From: Marthasterias glacialis
Taxonomy: Eukaryota > Echinodermata > Asteroidea > Forcipulatida > Asteriidae
Direction of reading: 5' to 3'
NCBI GenBank assembly: GCA_911728455.2
Contig: OU452222.1
Location: 6,639,108-6,703,107 of the forward strand
Length of the DNA stretch: 64,000 bases
How positions within the stretch are numbered: the stretch's first letter is position 1; the number at the start of each line of letters is the position of its first letter. The translations under genes and the position numbers were made by a program. Positions 13,200 through 23,510 of this stretch are shown here, one piece after another. The notes below the pieces were generated by a model. It saw only the letters and a program-made list of their open reading frames with translations. It was not told the origin of the DNA and did not search any database.

Positions 13200-15130
13200 A
13201 AATGTCAAACTTCTCAGATTGCTCAGAGATTGATTTTGTACCAACAAACTTGGGTATTCAAAAGCAACTAGTTCATTCAGGGTGAGATTGGAGAAGAACA
13301 AATTAAAAGGATTCAAAATGCTCTGAGATTGATTTCTTGAATCTTGGCGACATTCGAGATGAAAAATAAAAAACTGCTCAGATTTCTCTAAGAGTGATTT
13401 TTCTAAGAGTGAAAACTGCAAAGATTGCTCTGAGTTAATCATTTTGGGCGAAATTGGAGATGAAAAAGTTAAAACTTCTCAAATTGATCTAACCCTGATT
13501 TTGTACCAACAAACATGGGTATTCTGATACAACTAGTTCATTCTCGGCGAGATTGTAGACGAAAATTTTTAAACTGCTCAGATTGCTCAGAGATTGATTT
13601 TGTACCAACATCTTGGGTATTCTGAAGCTACTAGTTCAATCTCGGCGACGTTCGAGGTCAAAAATAAAAAAAAACTGCTCAGATTGATTTTGTACCAACA
13701 ACAGAAGTATTCCTGAAGCTAGTTAATCATTTTGGGCGAAATTGGAGATGAAAAACTTAAAACTGCCCAGATTGCTCTAAGATATTCTGAAGCTACTAGT
13801 TGAATATCGGCGACATTCGAGGCGAAAAAAGTTAAAAACTGCTTAAATTGCTCTGAGACTGATTTTTTACCAACAAACATGAACATTCTGAAGCTACTAG
13901 TTGAATATCGGCGACATTCGAGGTGAAAAAGTTAAAAACTGCTCAGAATGCTCAGAAATTGATTCTGTAACAAACAAACATGGGCATTCTGAAGCTACTA
14001 GTTCAATCTCACCAAGATTGGAGACGAAATATTTCAAACTGCTCAGATTTCTCAGTGATTGATTTTTATACCAACACACTTGGGTATTCTGAAACTAGTT
14101 AATCATTCTGGGCGAGATTGGAGATGAAAAAATAAAACTACTCAAAATGCTCTCAGACTGATTTTGTACCAATAAATATGGGCCAGCGAGATTGGAGACG
14201 AACAATTTCAAACTGCTCAGAGATTGATTTTGTACCAACAAACATGGGCATTCTGAAGCGACTAGTTTATTCTCGGCGACATTAAAGCTGAAAAAGTGAA
14301 AACATGCTCAAGTAGCTCGTAGAGATTGATTTTGTATCTACAAACATTTGCATTCTAAAGCAACTGGTTCATTCTCAGCAAGATTGGAGACGAAATATTT
14401 CTGATTGCTCAGAGATTGATTTTTTACCAACAAAAAAAGGTATTCAAATCTCGTTTGAGCTGAAAAAGGGAAAACTGCTCAGATTGCTCTTAGAGTGTTT
14501 TTGTACCAACAAACATGGGTATTCTGAAGCTGCTAATGATTCCTCTGAGACTGATTTTGTAGCAAAAATCATGGGCATTCTGAAGCAACTAGTTCATTCT
14601 CAGCGAGATTGGAGAAGAAAAATTTCAAACTACTCAAATGCTCTGAGATTGATTTTGTACCAACAAACTTGCGTATTCTGAAGCTACTAGTTCAAATCTG
14701 GGTGACATTGGAGATGAAAAACTTAAAACTGCTTAGAATGCTCAGATATTGATTCTGTACCACCAAACTTGGGTATTCTGAAGCTACTAGTTCAAATCTG
14801 GGTGACATTGGAGATGAAAAACTTAAAACTGCTTAGAATGCTCAGATTTTGATTCTGTAGCACCAAACTTGGGTATTCTGTACCTTGGCGACATTCGAGG
14901 TGAAAAAGTTAAAACTGCTCAGTTTGCTCTGAGAGTGATTTTATACCAACAAGCATTCTCAAGCTAAAAAGAGAATTCTTGGCGAGATAATAGATGAAAA
15001 ATTTCCAACTACTCAAAATGCCCTGACCATAATTTTGTACTAACAAACTTGTGTATTATGAAGCTGCTGGTTCAATCTTGGCGACATTCGAGGTGAAAAA
15101 CTTCAAACTGCTCTGAGATTGATTTCGTAC
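13200..15130 (+). repeat. Decayed right edge of the 99-bp array
   Basis: Units remain recognisable (TTCTGAAGC.ACTAGTTCA, GATTTTGTACCAACAAAC) but carry many substitutions, insertions and truncations, and spacing becomes irregular. Two adjacent units near 14,690-14,870 are still close copies (AAATCTGGGTGACATTGGAG). Edge decay is typical of arrays homogenised by unequal exchange. The last recognisable unit ends near GATTGATTTCGTAC at about 15,130. Confidence 0.85.
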
Positions 15131-16043
15131 TGTCACTGTTTTGCCCCTTTAAAGGGTCTGTATACACGATTGGTAATTACTCTCAAAATGTATGGCAATA
15201 ATAACTCACTTGGTAAGAAGTACAGCAGCTTTGGATAGTATAATGCATTTTGAGAAACGTTTCACTTCGAAGTACTGCAGTTATGGAAAAATACATCCCT
15301 TTTTTATCCCCCGACAACAGATATTCGGCTGGTGGCCGAACGCCTAAAAAAAAAAAAAAAAAAAACTTAAGCAAGACGAGACTAGTCCCGTCTGGGATCA
15401 AGCTGTAACACCTTTGGTCAATCCTATATTTGTCATCCAAAGGGTGAGTTTTTCGTAGCTGGCTTATAGCACTGTCGCTCAAGTTAGGCATGGAGGATGG
15501 GAACTCCATTTTTCTTCCTCCATTCTTACGTCAGAAAGTTGATTTCTATTCTATTTCTTCCTCATAAATAGCAAACACAATAACCACAATTTCAAACGTT
15601 TGACTGTGGTGCACTTTTGGTGCGGTCGCTTAGTCAACCTTGCTACTTTTATTCTCTTTCTATCATCCATTCTTCATAATATGGTTTAATAATTGATACT
15701 AATAGTACGAAAACAGCAACATTTATATCACGGTGGTTTGAATATACAATTCGTGTTGCAAGTGATTGGGATGTTTTCATGGTTGAAACGGGGTCTAACT
15801 TAAAAAGGCGTTTCGGGCCAATTCGGTCTTCCATCTACATTTTTTCACGTATCAAATCCCTTCTATCGATTACCACAACATATACAATCCGTCTTCTTCA
15901 TAACATAGATTATCTGTGTAGAGGAAAACATTAATGATTAGTACTTATAGTACGAAAACAGCAACAACAATTATTATTACGGTAGTTTAAACATGCAATT
16001 CATATTCCAAGTGATTGGGATGTTTTCATGGTTGAAACGGGGT
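15131..16043. other. Satellite flank with A-tract and duplicated 140-bp segment
   Basis: No gene is supportable. A run of 20 A at 15,346-15,365 may mark an old retro-insertion. The segments 15,690-15,830 and about 15,925-16,062 are imperfect direct repeats sharing AAGTGATTGGGATGTTTTCA and GGTTGAAACGGGGTCTAACT. The second copy abuts the recombinase fragment that begins at 16,044, so the pair may be terminal repeats of the element that carried it. Confidence 0.5.
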
Positions 16044-16283
16044 CTAACTTAAGATCTTCCATCTACCATGTTTGGAGATGAGGAAGGGAGGAACATTTGC
16101 GTTGCATGCTGCTGTAGCGTCTCCAGATCTGAGGCTGTGAAGACCATAAATGGAAATATCGGGAACAATGGGCCGGAGGGCGTCAATGACAACCTCGCGT
16201 GTGCGTGTGTAACTTAAGTGATGATTGGACGGGGAGAGACCCTTAGTACGAATAAGCATCCGTAGAACTGGCAACGACAACAT
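16044..16283 (-). pseudogene. Tyrosine-recombinase C-terminal fragment (DIRS/Crypton-like)
   Basis: Seventy-nine codons resemble the catalytic end of the eukaryotic tyrosine recombinases carried by DIRS/Ngaro retroelements and Cryptons. The segment LSYTRTREVVIDAL is followed by YGLHSLRSGDATAACNA, which contains the HxxR catalytic box, and then by the SKHGRWK motif that normally precedes the nucleophilic tyrosine. The frame ends directly after HGRWK, so the tyrosine and the C-terminal tail are missing. The N-terminal catalytic arginine region is also absent upstream. Such enzymes cut and rejoin DNA during element integration; this copy cannot be active. The truncation point coincides with the edge of the 140-bp direct repeat, which suggests rearrangement there. 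Family placement (DIRS or Crypton) is uncertain; recombinase identity is well supported by the motifs. Confidence 0.75.
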
Positions 16284-16639
16284 GCCATTGCATTCGCACC
16301 TGTCGTGCGCAAACGAATAGAAAGTCTACGTATAGGGAAGTGACTTTTTATTATAGATACTTAATACTATTGTATAAATGAATTAGCTGTACGCCGTTGA
16401 TGTACATGATTGAGCAGAACGCTTATCATGCGCAGCTACGACCTGTGCCAAAGAGAAGAAAAAGGCAGATTGGAATTTAAAAAGATGACCCCGGTTGCTG
16501 CAGGCTCGCAGAATAACGTAATAAGTTTAAAGGAACTATAAATAACCAGCCTTCATCAAAAGTGAAAACACGAAAGCAATGGACTTTTTTGCTCACACAA
16601 TGCCTAAAACGTTAATGATACAGTTTACGTAGGTCAATC

Positions 16640-17037
16640 TAGTGAGTTTTGCGGTGACACCATGTGAAAATCTCTAATGAGTTGGGATGGTTCTGAAAAG
16701 AACCGATGGTTAAACAACTCGACGTTTCGATCAGTATGCTCTGATCGTTTTCAGGAGAATGCCGGACTCTGATGCTGCATGCTGCCTTAAGTAGTGTTGA
16801 TGCTGATTAGCTTTGATGATGCATGAAGGCGGGAAACTGGAACTAGTGATGCACGACGAAACTGGATCCTACTGGGAGTGGGTGTGGGGTGTGTGCTCAC
16901 TGAACTATGTCAGTTAGTAACAAGCAGGGAGCAGGGAGGTGGGGAGGGGGGCATAAGGGGGGGGGGGTTACTGCGGGTACTGCGGGTATAGAAGATGTGT
17001 CGTAGTTCTTGCTGGAGGTTGTTCTGGTCACAGATGT
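16640..17037 (-). mobile_element. Penelope-like retroelement 3' end remnant
   Basis: Read on the minus strand, a short coding tail (CDQNNLQQELRHIFYTR) is followed by non-coding sequence. That sequence ends with GATCAGAGCATACTGATCG, GAAACGTCGAG and GGTTCTTTTCAGAACC. An inverted GATCAG/CTGATC stem next to GAAACGTC is characteristic of the hammerhead-ribozyme-like ends of Penelope-like elements (known family feature). Here the upstream core reads CTGAAAA rather than CTGANGA, so the ribozyme is probably degenerate. The reverse transcriptase and GIY-YIG regions are absent. Assignment rests on remembered family structure, not on a search. Confidence 0.5.
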
Positions 17038-18023
17038 ATGGTGTTCCAAAGAGGACAGTCTCCCCTTCGTGATTTTGGATTGCTCCGTCGTGATTTTGTG
17101 TTGTCCGTCGTGATTTTGTGTTGTCCGTCGTGATTTTGGATTGCTCCGTCGTGATTTTGTGTTGGCCGTCGTGGTTTTGGATTGCTCCGTCGTGATTTTG
17201 TGTTGGCCGTCGTGGTTTTGGATTGCTCCGTCGTGATTTTGGATTGCTCCGTCGTGATTTTGTGTTGGCCGTCGTGGTTTTGGATTGCTCCGTCGTGGTT
17301 TTGGATTGCTCCGTCGTGATTTTGTGTTGGCCGTCGTGGTTTTGGATTGCTCCGTCGTGATTTTGGATTGCTCCGTCGTGATTTTGTGTTGGCCGTCGTG
17401 GTTTTGGATTGCTCCGTCGTGATTTTGGATTGCTCCGTCGTGATTTTGTGTTGGCCGTCGTGGTTTTGGATTGCTCCGTCGTGATTTTGGATTGCTCCGT
17501 CGTGATTTTGTGTTGGCCGTCGTGGTTTTGGATTGCTCCGTCGTGGTTTTGGATTGCTCCGTCGTGATTTTGTGTTGGCCGTCGTGATTTTGGATTGCTC
17601 CGTCGTGATTTTGTGTTGGCCGTCGTGATTTTGGATTGCCCCGTCGTGATTTTGTGTTGGCCGTCGTGATTTTGTGTTGGCCGTCGTGGTTTTGTGTTGG
17701 CCGTCGGACAACACAAAATCACGACGGCCAACACAAAATCACGACGGAGCAATCCAAAACCACGACGGAGCAATCCAAAACCACGACGGCCAACACAAAA
17801 TCACGACGGAGCAATCCAAAATCACGACGGAGCAATCCAAAACCACGACGGCCAACACAAAATCACGACGGAGCAATCCAAAATCACGACGGACAACACA
17901 AAATCACGACGGAGCAATCCAAAATCACGACGGACAACACAAAATCACGACGGACAACACAAAACTACGACGGAACAATCCAAAACCACGAAGGGGAGAC
18001 TGTCCTCTTTGGAACACCATACA
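17036..18023. repeat. 1-kb inverted minisatellite (foldback)
   Basis: Both arms consist of 20-21 bp units, CCGTCGTGATTTTGTGTTGG and CCGTCGTGATTTTGGATTGC(T), in about 31 copies on the left and, as the reverse complement, about 14 on the right. The centre is near 17,705. The outer ends are also inverted: 17,036-17,071 (GTATGGTGTTCCAAAGAGG...) is the reverse complement of 17,988-18,023. Unequal arm lengths mean copy number changed after the inversion formed. The long low-complexity frames over it (KITTEQSKITTANTK) on both strands are artefacts of the repeat. The left end abuts the Penelope-like remnant and shares its coding tail. Confidence 0.9.
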
Positions 18024-18077
18024 GATGGTGTGTGCACGCTGAACAAGCGTGCGGTTGACCTAAGACTTGATACGTAT

Positions 18078-18233
18078 GTTTAAGGCTGCTTTTTGGTTGC
18101 TTACCGCGTTAAGCAAAAACTCGTGCTTAACAGAGGCTATGAAATAGAAAATCTGTTTAACACGGCCAGTTAAGCACAAAATCGGCCGTTAAGCAGCTCT
18201 ATGAAATTGGGCCCCGAAAAAGCAGCCTTAAAC
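18078..18233. mobile_element. 156-bp MITE with 17-bp terminal inverted repeats
   Basis: Starts GTTTAAGGCTGCTTTTT and ends with its exact reverse complement. The interior has repeated TTAAGCA motifs and CTATGAAATTGGGCCC, also found at 19,592. Possible AT target duplication. No coding capacity. Confidence 0.65.
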
Positions 18234-19040
18234 ATTCATTTTTGTGCTTAAGCAAGTCATGTTGTGTCAAAATGGCCGCTATAATTTGGAGGAGTCACAA
18301 TATTGTCATGATAATCAATGTAATTATCCTGTTAATAGACTAGTTTTCTCGAAAGGCATGGCTGGAAAATTGCCCTTAATTACAATAAAGACATGGGTTT
18401 AACAACAGTCATATTTCATACGGTGTGAACGTTTTGCCAAAGCAAATCAAACTTGGGAAAAATAAAGTCGTTAACTTTGCAGTACTGTAGAATAGAAAAG
18501 GAAAGGACATCATGACTGACATATTTTTTTGTTATGACTCACCTTGATCTTTAAGATAAATAAGAAACATGACGAAAGAAATGTCCTTTATGATCCATTC
18601 AGAATCACGGAGTCGTTATTGTAAGTTAAATTTATACTAGTCCAGTCCCAGTAGTCTTAAAAATGTGCACAGCAACGGTTATGAAACCTCATGGGCAGCT
18701 AGTTATTTTGTGTGTAAGGTACGCATATACTGCACGTAAAAATGTGTACAAACACATTGTGAAAACTTTTAGTTTTACCAAACATCGATCAAACATTGTA
18801 ACAATGTAATACAAAGTTTCATTTTGGCTGTATATCTCTTTATTATATGAACCAAAGGGGCGCTTTCTGACGTGACCCAATTCCATCAGAAAATTTTAAT
18901 ATTTCCATCGATAATTTCCTTTTTTGTTGATTTTTTAGCCACCGCTACTCCGTTGACTTCGTCCGCCATTTTGTTAATTTTTTGATCGGAAGTATTTTTT
19001 GCTTAAACCCTCGGCATCCACATTAATCAACAACTTAGCT
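18234..19040. other. Unassigned intergenic sequence
   Basis: AT-rich single-copy-looking DNA. Short open frames (for example minus 18,689-18,886) show no motif, and no structure beyond scattered TTAAGCA words was found. Confidence 0.5.
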
Positions 19041-19450
19041 GGATCCAGGAGGTTAAAAAATCGTCCACCCTGTCTTTAAGGTCAATAACCCACCCTGCAA
19101 GCACAAAACCATTATAAATCACTGTGGGGTGAATTGGAGTGCCAGTCAAGACTTAGACTTGTGTTATTTAGGACCAGTGTGCGGCGCAAGTTGTTTTCAC
19201 AAAAAGCATACCGCCCTGTGCCAAGGGAATACTTGGCACAGGGGTCAATCAATTACTGCACTGAGACAGGTGGCTGCTGTCTTTCAACACTCCTTACTCC
19301 GCAGTGGTTAGGGTCTGGCCAATGTGAGTCTACAGGCTTGTGGGGTATACCAGGGGTGAGGTTCACATGGAATCTTGGCCTTTATTGGCCCATTAAAAAA
19401 CAATTATGACCATATTTCGTAACCATTGGATTATTTTTTAACCTCCCGGC
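19041..19450. repeat. Short inverted-repeat-bounded segment with internal hairpin
   Basis: GGAGGTTAAAAAAT at 19,048-19,061 is inverted at 19,433-19,446 (14 bp). Inside, CCTGTGCCAAG/CTTGGCACAGG at about 19,214-19,243 form an 11-bp perfect stem with a 6-nt loop. This may be a small non-autonomous element; no target duplication was recognised. Confidence 0.4.
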
Positions 19451-19494
19451 TGACACCAGGGTTGCAGACGGTACTGTTTTGATGCGTGCGCAGT

Positions 19495-19625
19495 TTGTTT
19501 ACGTGCTTAAGTTAGCAAACGCTGGTGAAATACGTTTACGCTTAAGCAATTTTTTTTTGCTATAGTAAGCAGAAAAATTTGCTAACTGTTAAGCAGTTCT
19601 ATGAAATTGGGCCCTGTTTTTGGTC
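19495..19625. repeat. Second copy of the TTAAGCA / GAAATTGGGCCC repeat
   Basis: Shares GCTTAAG words and AGCAGTTCTATGAAATTGGG with the element at 18,078-18,233, so it is a diverged member of the same dispersed family. 19,626-19,965 holds nothing recognisable. Confidence 0.5.
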
Positions 19626-19965
19626 ACTGTCAATTAAAATAACTAGATCCAAATCACATACCAGTATCTTCTAGTTCCTACCTCTTTTTGAGCGAACTCC
19701 TTTGTTTTTAAGGAAGTGATCATCAGACGATACTTAAACTTTACATGAACGGAACTTCGTTTTAGGCTTTGGACGAGCAAAACAAGTCCCTTGCTTGCGT
19801 GTTTTGACTTTTGATGAAGGCTGGTTATTTATAGTTGGTCGCGCAATGATAAATGCAGAACGCTGTGAATGCTGGACGCTTAGCTTTTTCATTGCAGTCT
19901 ACGGTCACTTAGGCGACAGCGTGGACTATAAAATACACTGCGCGTCATTTTACTGCCGCACGACT

Positions 19966-20027
19966 ATCGCGCGATCGTCATTGAACGACTACATCTATCG
20001 CGCGATCGTCATTGAACGACTACATCT
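19966..20027 (+). repeat. 31-bp tandem duplication
   Basis: Two perfect copies of a 31-bp unit starting ATCGCGCGATCGTCATTG. Each contains the palindrome CGCGCGATCG-like core. Just downstream, GTCGTGAATATTGGC occurs twice (about 20,081 and 20,121). Confidence 0.85.
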
Positions 20028-20439
20028 GTGTACAGGAACTGTTGATCGTTAAACGTGTACAAACGCGCTTGTCAATATTGTCGTGAATATTGGCGGTCAA
20101 TATTTGCAACTTGTGGCAAAGTCGTGAATATTGGCTTAAATACTTGCGACTTGGGGTACAAAACAAAATTCTTGTGTTGAAAAGTGCGTGTTCGCAGTCG
20201 TCTGGCCCAAACGTTCCGCCGTGCAAATACACTACCACATCGTGCACATTTATAAGTAAGCCTACTTGTACAATTTCCAAGACCTGCTGGAACAGTCATT
20301 ACTAGCATTATTTAGCCACTCGACAGTTTCTGGTAAAAACTCTGAAATATTTTTCATAGATATCGAGAAAGAAAAACCCCAATCGAATAAACAAATGCAA
20401 CAATCATCATGTACTGTACCGCACTTTCCTATGGAGGAC

Positions 20440-20636
20440 GTCGTGTTTGTTTACATTTAATACCCACTACATGTCACATGTCGTGTTTGTTTATAATACC
20501 CACTACAGGTCACGTGACGTGGGTCGCGCAATCGGTTTATTCCATGGCTAGAGAGTGTTCACCATCAACCTAGCCACCATGGGCAGCGCGCCCTATCGAT
20601 AACTCTCGTCTCTGGAAGAACTCTCGTCTCTGGAAG
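20440..20636 (+). repeat. Two short tandem duplications
   Basis: TCGTGTTTGTTTA...TAATACCCACTACA is duplicated at about 20,441 and 20,480. AACTCTCGTCTCTGGAAG (18 bp) is duplicated head to tail at 20,601-20,636. Confidence 0.75.
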
Positions 20637-20692
20637 GAAAGCACTGAAAAACAACATGACAACGCTGATTGGCTCAAAAAACAGAGATAATA

Positions 20693-20700
20693 GACCTTAT
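20693..20700 (+). repeat. Target-site duplication, left
   Basis: GACCTTAT, identical to the copy at the other end of the transposon. It is also the terminal octamer of the MITE into which the transposon inserted. Confidence 0.9.
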
Positions 20701-22791
20701 CACAGACATAAAGAACCTATAGACGGACAGCGCCTATGGAAAACAACGCTTGGGTACCGTAATTGTGACGGTACCAGACTGTACCCCAAACCGTGGGCAA
20801 ACTTATTATTGAAATAACGTGTAAAGCAATGGCAAAGATGGGAGATGACGATATAAAATTTCTGTTTTAAGGTTTAAAAAATCACCAATTATCTTCAAAT
20901 CAGTAATAAATCAATAACTAGATAATTTTTCTCACTTTTGCATTGTCTTGTTTTTAAAAAGTGATGGTAAATGTTAAAATTTCGAAGCATTAGTAAAATG
21001 CGGATAGGCTCTACGTAAAGTGCGCACTTAGTCATGGTCAAACCGTCGCTGTTTCAACCCATTTTGGGATAGTTTATCTAACAAGAACTAAAGAACCCGG
21101 TGACATTCATTCATAGATATCAATCCTCAGGACATCCAATTCTTGTTATTCATTAATACACAATTCATTGCCAAACATCATTTTAAGGAAGGTTGTTACT
21201 CAATCGTTGAGAGCATTGGGCTAGGTTACGTTCGCGTATTACTCCATGGACCGTGATTGCAAGCCTGGCCCCGGGTGTGAGCGCCGCAGTATGCGGTGCA
21301 CACGTCACGGCGTGACCCACCCAGCCCGGAAAACTGACCAGTACCGCACCGTGGAGTACTTGCAGCACACATACACGGCATAGCGATTAAGCATTACTTT
21401 TGGCTGTAGTATTAAAATGGGTACAAACAATGCAAGTTTAGATAGATTTTTAAGTATTTCTGAACAAAGAAACTACACCCATGATTAAAAGTAAGGGAAA
21501 TTGTAACATACAGCCGTGCACGAAATTTCTATGGTGACCATCCCATCCATGTGTCAGAAAAAAGAAGAAAACCACGTACCATGTAATCTTTTATTCTTGT
21601 TTAATTCATAAATAGTAAGTTTTCCTCTCCCAGTGTCAATCGTTGTTCTAACATCATTATGAGGCTAATATAGGATCCAGCGACTAGTGTGGCGTGTATT
21701 GATCTTCAAAGTTCATTTGGCTTGCTTTTGCCCTACTGCGGTAGCATTCTTGTACTCTTGTTTATGCCATAGCGATACGACCTTGCACAACAACTAACAA
21801 GACTACTGAACACGTACACAGCACAGTGTTGTTTTTTGTTATAAATTGATACAATAATTATATAAATGTAGCAAAACTTAATGTTGCTTGGGGGCTGCAT
21901 CTAGTTAAGATTTATTTTCTGACAAGGAAAAAAAATCCCAATTGTTTTAATATGAAGAGCTGGGGGAAGAGAGAGGAGATCGGAAGTCAGATTATCAGAA
22001 CACTACACTGATATCCATTGATTTTTTTTTTACAATATTTTCATTTTCTCAGCCGACTCTCAGTGACACTGACAGATTAAAATTTGCCAAATCCGTGGAA
22101 AAAATATCATCTCAAAAGCAGAAGACGTTCGTCATACACTTGGCCCGGGCGGGCGTATGCGCAACGGCAAATGCGCGTTTTGTGACGCGCAGCTACATAC
22201 ACGTTTGCAGTGTACTCGATGTAACGCTCACAGAGAGCAACGCAAACGCGTAAGCACGGTGAACCATGAAATTCGGGCGATTTTGTTTCAGTCTTGGATT
22301 ATTAAATAAAGTGACACGACTTTCCAGCTGTAAAAATAACTTTTTCTGATAGTTGAAACATTTTTGATCTGTTATGGGCGATACCTTGACTCATGGAGGA
22401 AGGACAAATACTTCTTCTATGGTTGAAGAGTGAGGCATACGGTTGCAGAGGGCAACTTTTCACGAAAAGTATACTGTTTCTTTCTGGACGTTTGATATTT
22501 CGAAAGGAGATCGAAAATCCTTCTTTTTAGACCATAATAAAATTGTCTGATGGATTTATTTATTCTGAGGGTTTCCTTAAGATCATATGTTCTTTTACAA
22601 ATTACTCTACATGTGAAAATCTCATTTAAAATTAAGCGAATTTCCCTTTGAAGTGGTAGCACTTCTTTTAGACTTCGCGTAAAAGTGTGCAAAAAGGCGC
22701 GACGTTATTCACTTCCGCCCACGGTTTGAGAAAGTACAAAATTACAGTTTGGCGCCCCCTACTGTCCGTCTATAGGTTCTTTATGTCTGTG
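20701..22791. mobile_element. 2,091-bp DNA transposon with 30-bp TIRs and 8-bp target duplication
   Basis: The left end at 20,701 begins CACAGACATAAAGAACC. The right end at 22,791 is its reverse complement, identical over 30 bp. Both ends are flanked by the perfect direct repeat GACCTTAT (20,693-20,700 and 22,792-22,799), a classic 8-bp target-site duplication. Eight-base duplications are known for hAT and P superfamily elements, and a CA-start fits either. The interior has no long frame: only a 91-codon minus frame at 22,417-22,692 (rich in R/K, no motif I recognise) and a GC-rich inverted segment near 21,235-21,360. It therefore looks non-autonomous. Perfect TIRs and target duplication suggest a relatively young insertion. 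Confidence 0.9.
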
Positions 22792-22799
22792 GACCTTAT
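22792..22799 (+). repeat. Target-site duplication, right
   Basis: GACCTTAT, adjacent to the right TIR. It continues into the MITE terminus GACCTTATGCAC. Confidence 0.9.
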
Positions 22800-22961
22800 G
22801 CACATGACGTCATTTGAGTAGGGCGCCCTCGTCTAGAGGTCAAAATGAGGTTGTTCATTGGCCAATCCTGTGCGCCGCGCGTACAAATCTCTGCGTTTCC
22901 ATTGTTACATCATCAATTTACCTCTAAGATGGCGGCGTGATGACGTCAGTGCATAAGGTCT
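22792..22961. mobile_element. 170-bp MITE (host of the nested transposon)
   Basis: Begins GACCTTATGCACATGACGTC and ends with the reverse complement GACGTCAGTGCATAAGGTC, with a one-base indel between the inverted repeats. The sequence outside the nested transposon (left ...ATAATA before 20,693; right TATATAG after 22,961) gives a TA target duplication for the MITE once the transposon is removed. The interior includes AAGATGGCGGC. Noncoding. Confidence 0.75.
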
Positions 22962-23183
22962 ATATAGAATAAAATACCTATATCGGACGCGCGTACAATA
23001 CGCTGGTTCAGCCTGGGCGCTGACATTAGTCACGCGCTTGGGGCGACGCGCAACTTATGAAATGGTGTGACGAGCATGCTTTCGGCAACCAAGTACGAGA
23101 CGAGCTAAACGTCTTTATAACCAGCTCGTCTTTACTTCTAGCTACATGTATTTTCGATTAATGTTTGCCGAGCATTCTGTGAA

Positions 23184-23275
23184 ATGGTGAGTAATTGTGC
23201 AGCCGCTGTATGTAATAGCCGAGGGAGGAGAAAAGAACCTGGAGGACAATCTCTCCCTAAACTGACATACCATGT
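23184..23275 (+). pseudogene. THAP-domain first exon (transposase-like)
   Basis: ATG opens MVSNCAAAVCNSRGRRKE...LTYHV, whose start matches the THAP zinc-finger N-terminus (CxAxxCxN, first two zinc cysteines). It is followed at 23,276 by a perfect GTAAGT donor in phase 2. THAP domains bind DNA and are found in P-element transposases and THAP9-like genes (known). The rest of the C2CH finger, including the second Cys-His pair, is not found. Splicing to the nearest good acceptor (TTCTTTTCAG at about 23,410) gives a lysine-rich tail ending in a stop. I read this as a remnant of a THAP transposase element rather than a working gene. Confidence 0.55.
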
Positions 23276-23510
23276 GTAAGTACACCCATCACAGAATTCT
23301 ATGACTGCTGGGGTCAGTTGGGGTCAATGCAGGCCTAATTTGTTGAGGTTGGTTGATGATGTCAAGAGTCAGTGTTTAATTTCTTTTTTTTTTGAGGTTA
23401 AACTAACAGTTCTTTTCAGAAAAAAAAAGAAATGTAGAGAGATTATTGACACTAACGGCAACCAAAAACCGTACTGACTGGATAGTCAAGTTATACCATA
23501 GTATAGATAG

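Larger units (their letters stand above)
1..15130. repeat. 99-bp tandem satellite/minisatellite array (right end)
   Basis: About 150 head-to-tail units. The spacing of the ACAAACATGGG motif between 9,601 and 9,700 gives a period of exactly 99 bp. Three recurring unit types are visible: type A (ATGGGTATTCTGAAGC...), type B (ATTTGCATTCTGAAGC...) and a shorter 93-bp type C (CTATCAGAAGTTAGTAG...). Because 99 is 33 codons, long open frames recur on both strands. The minus frame reads LLVQNQSQSNLSSLKFF then VYNLAENELVASEYPC. The plus frame reads MGILKQLVHSQRD then CKRKISNCSDCSEIDFVPTN. Frames break repeatedly, and frame-breaking variants have themselves been amplified, so I treat this as satellite DNA rather than a gene. 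The array is already in progress at base 1, so its left end lies outside the window. Confidence 0.95.

Noticed and set aside
1..15130. CRISPR-like array
   Set aside because: Direct repeats are contiguous 99-bp units without unique spacers, in a clearly eukaryotic context.
16910..18083. Frames on both strands with TEQSKITTANTKSRR repeats
   Set aside because: Translations of the 20-21 bp inverted minisatellite; all three frames and both strands are open because of the repeat.
19129..19409. Overlapping 60 and 91 codon plus frames
   Set aside because: Two frames of the same repeat-bounded segment, with a hairpin inside and no motif.
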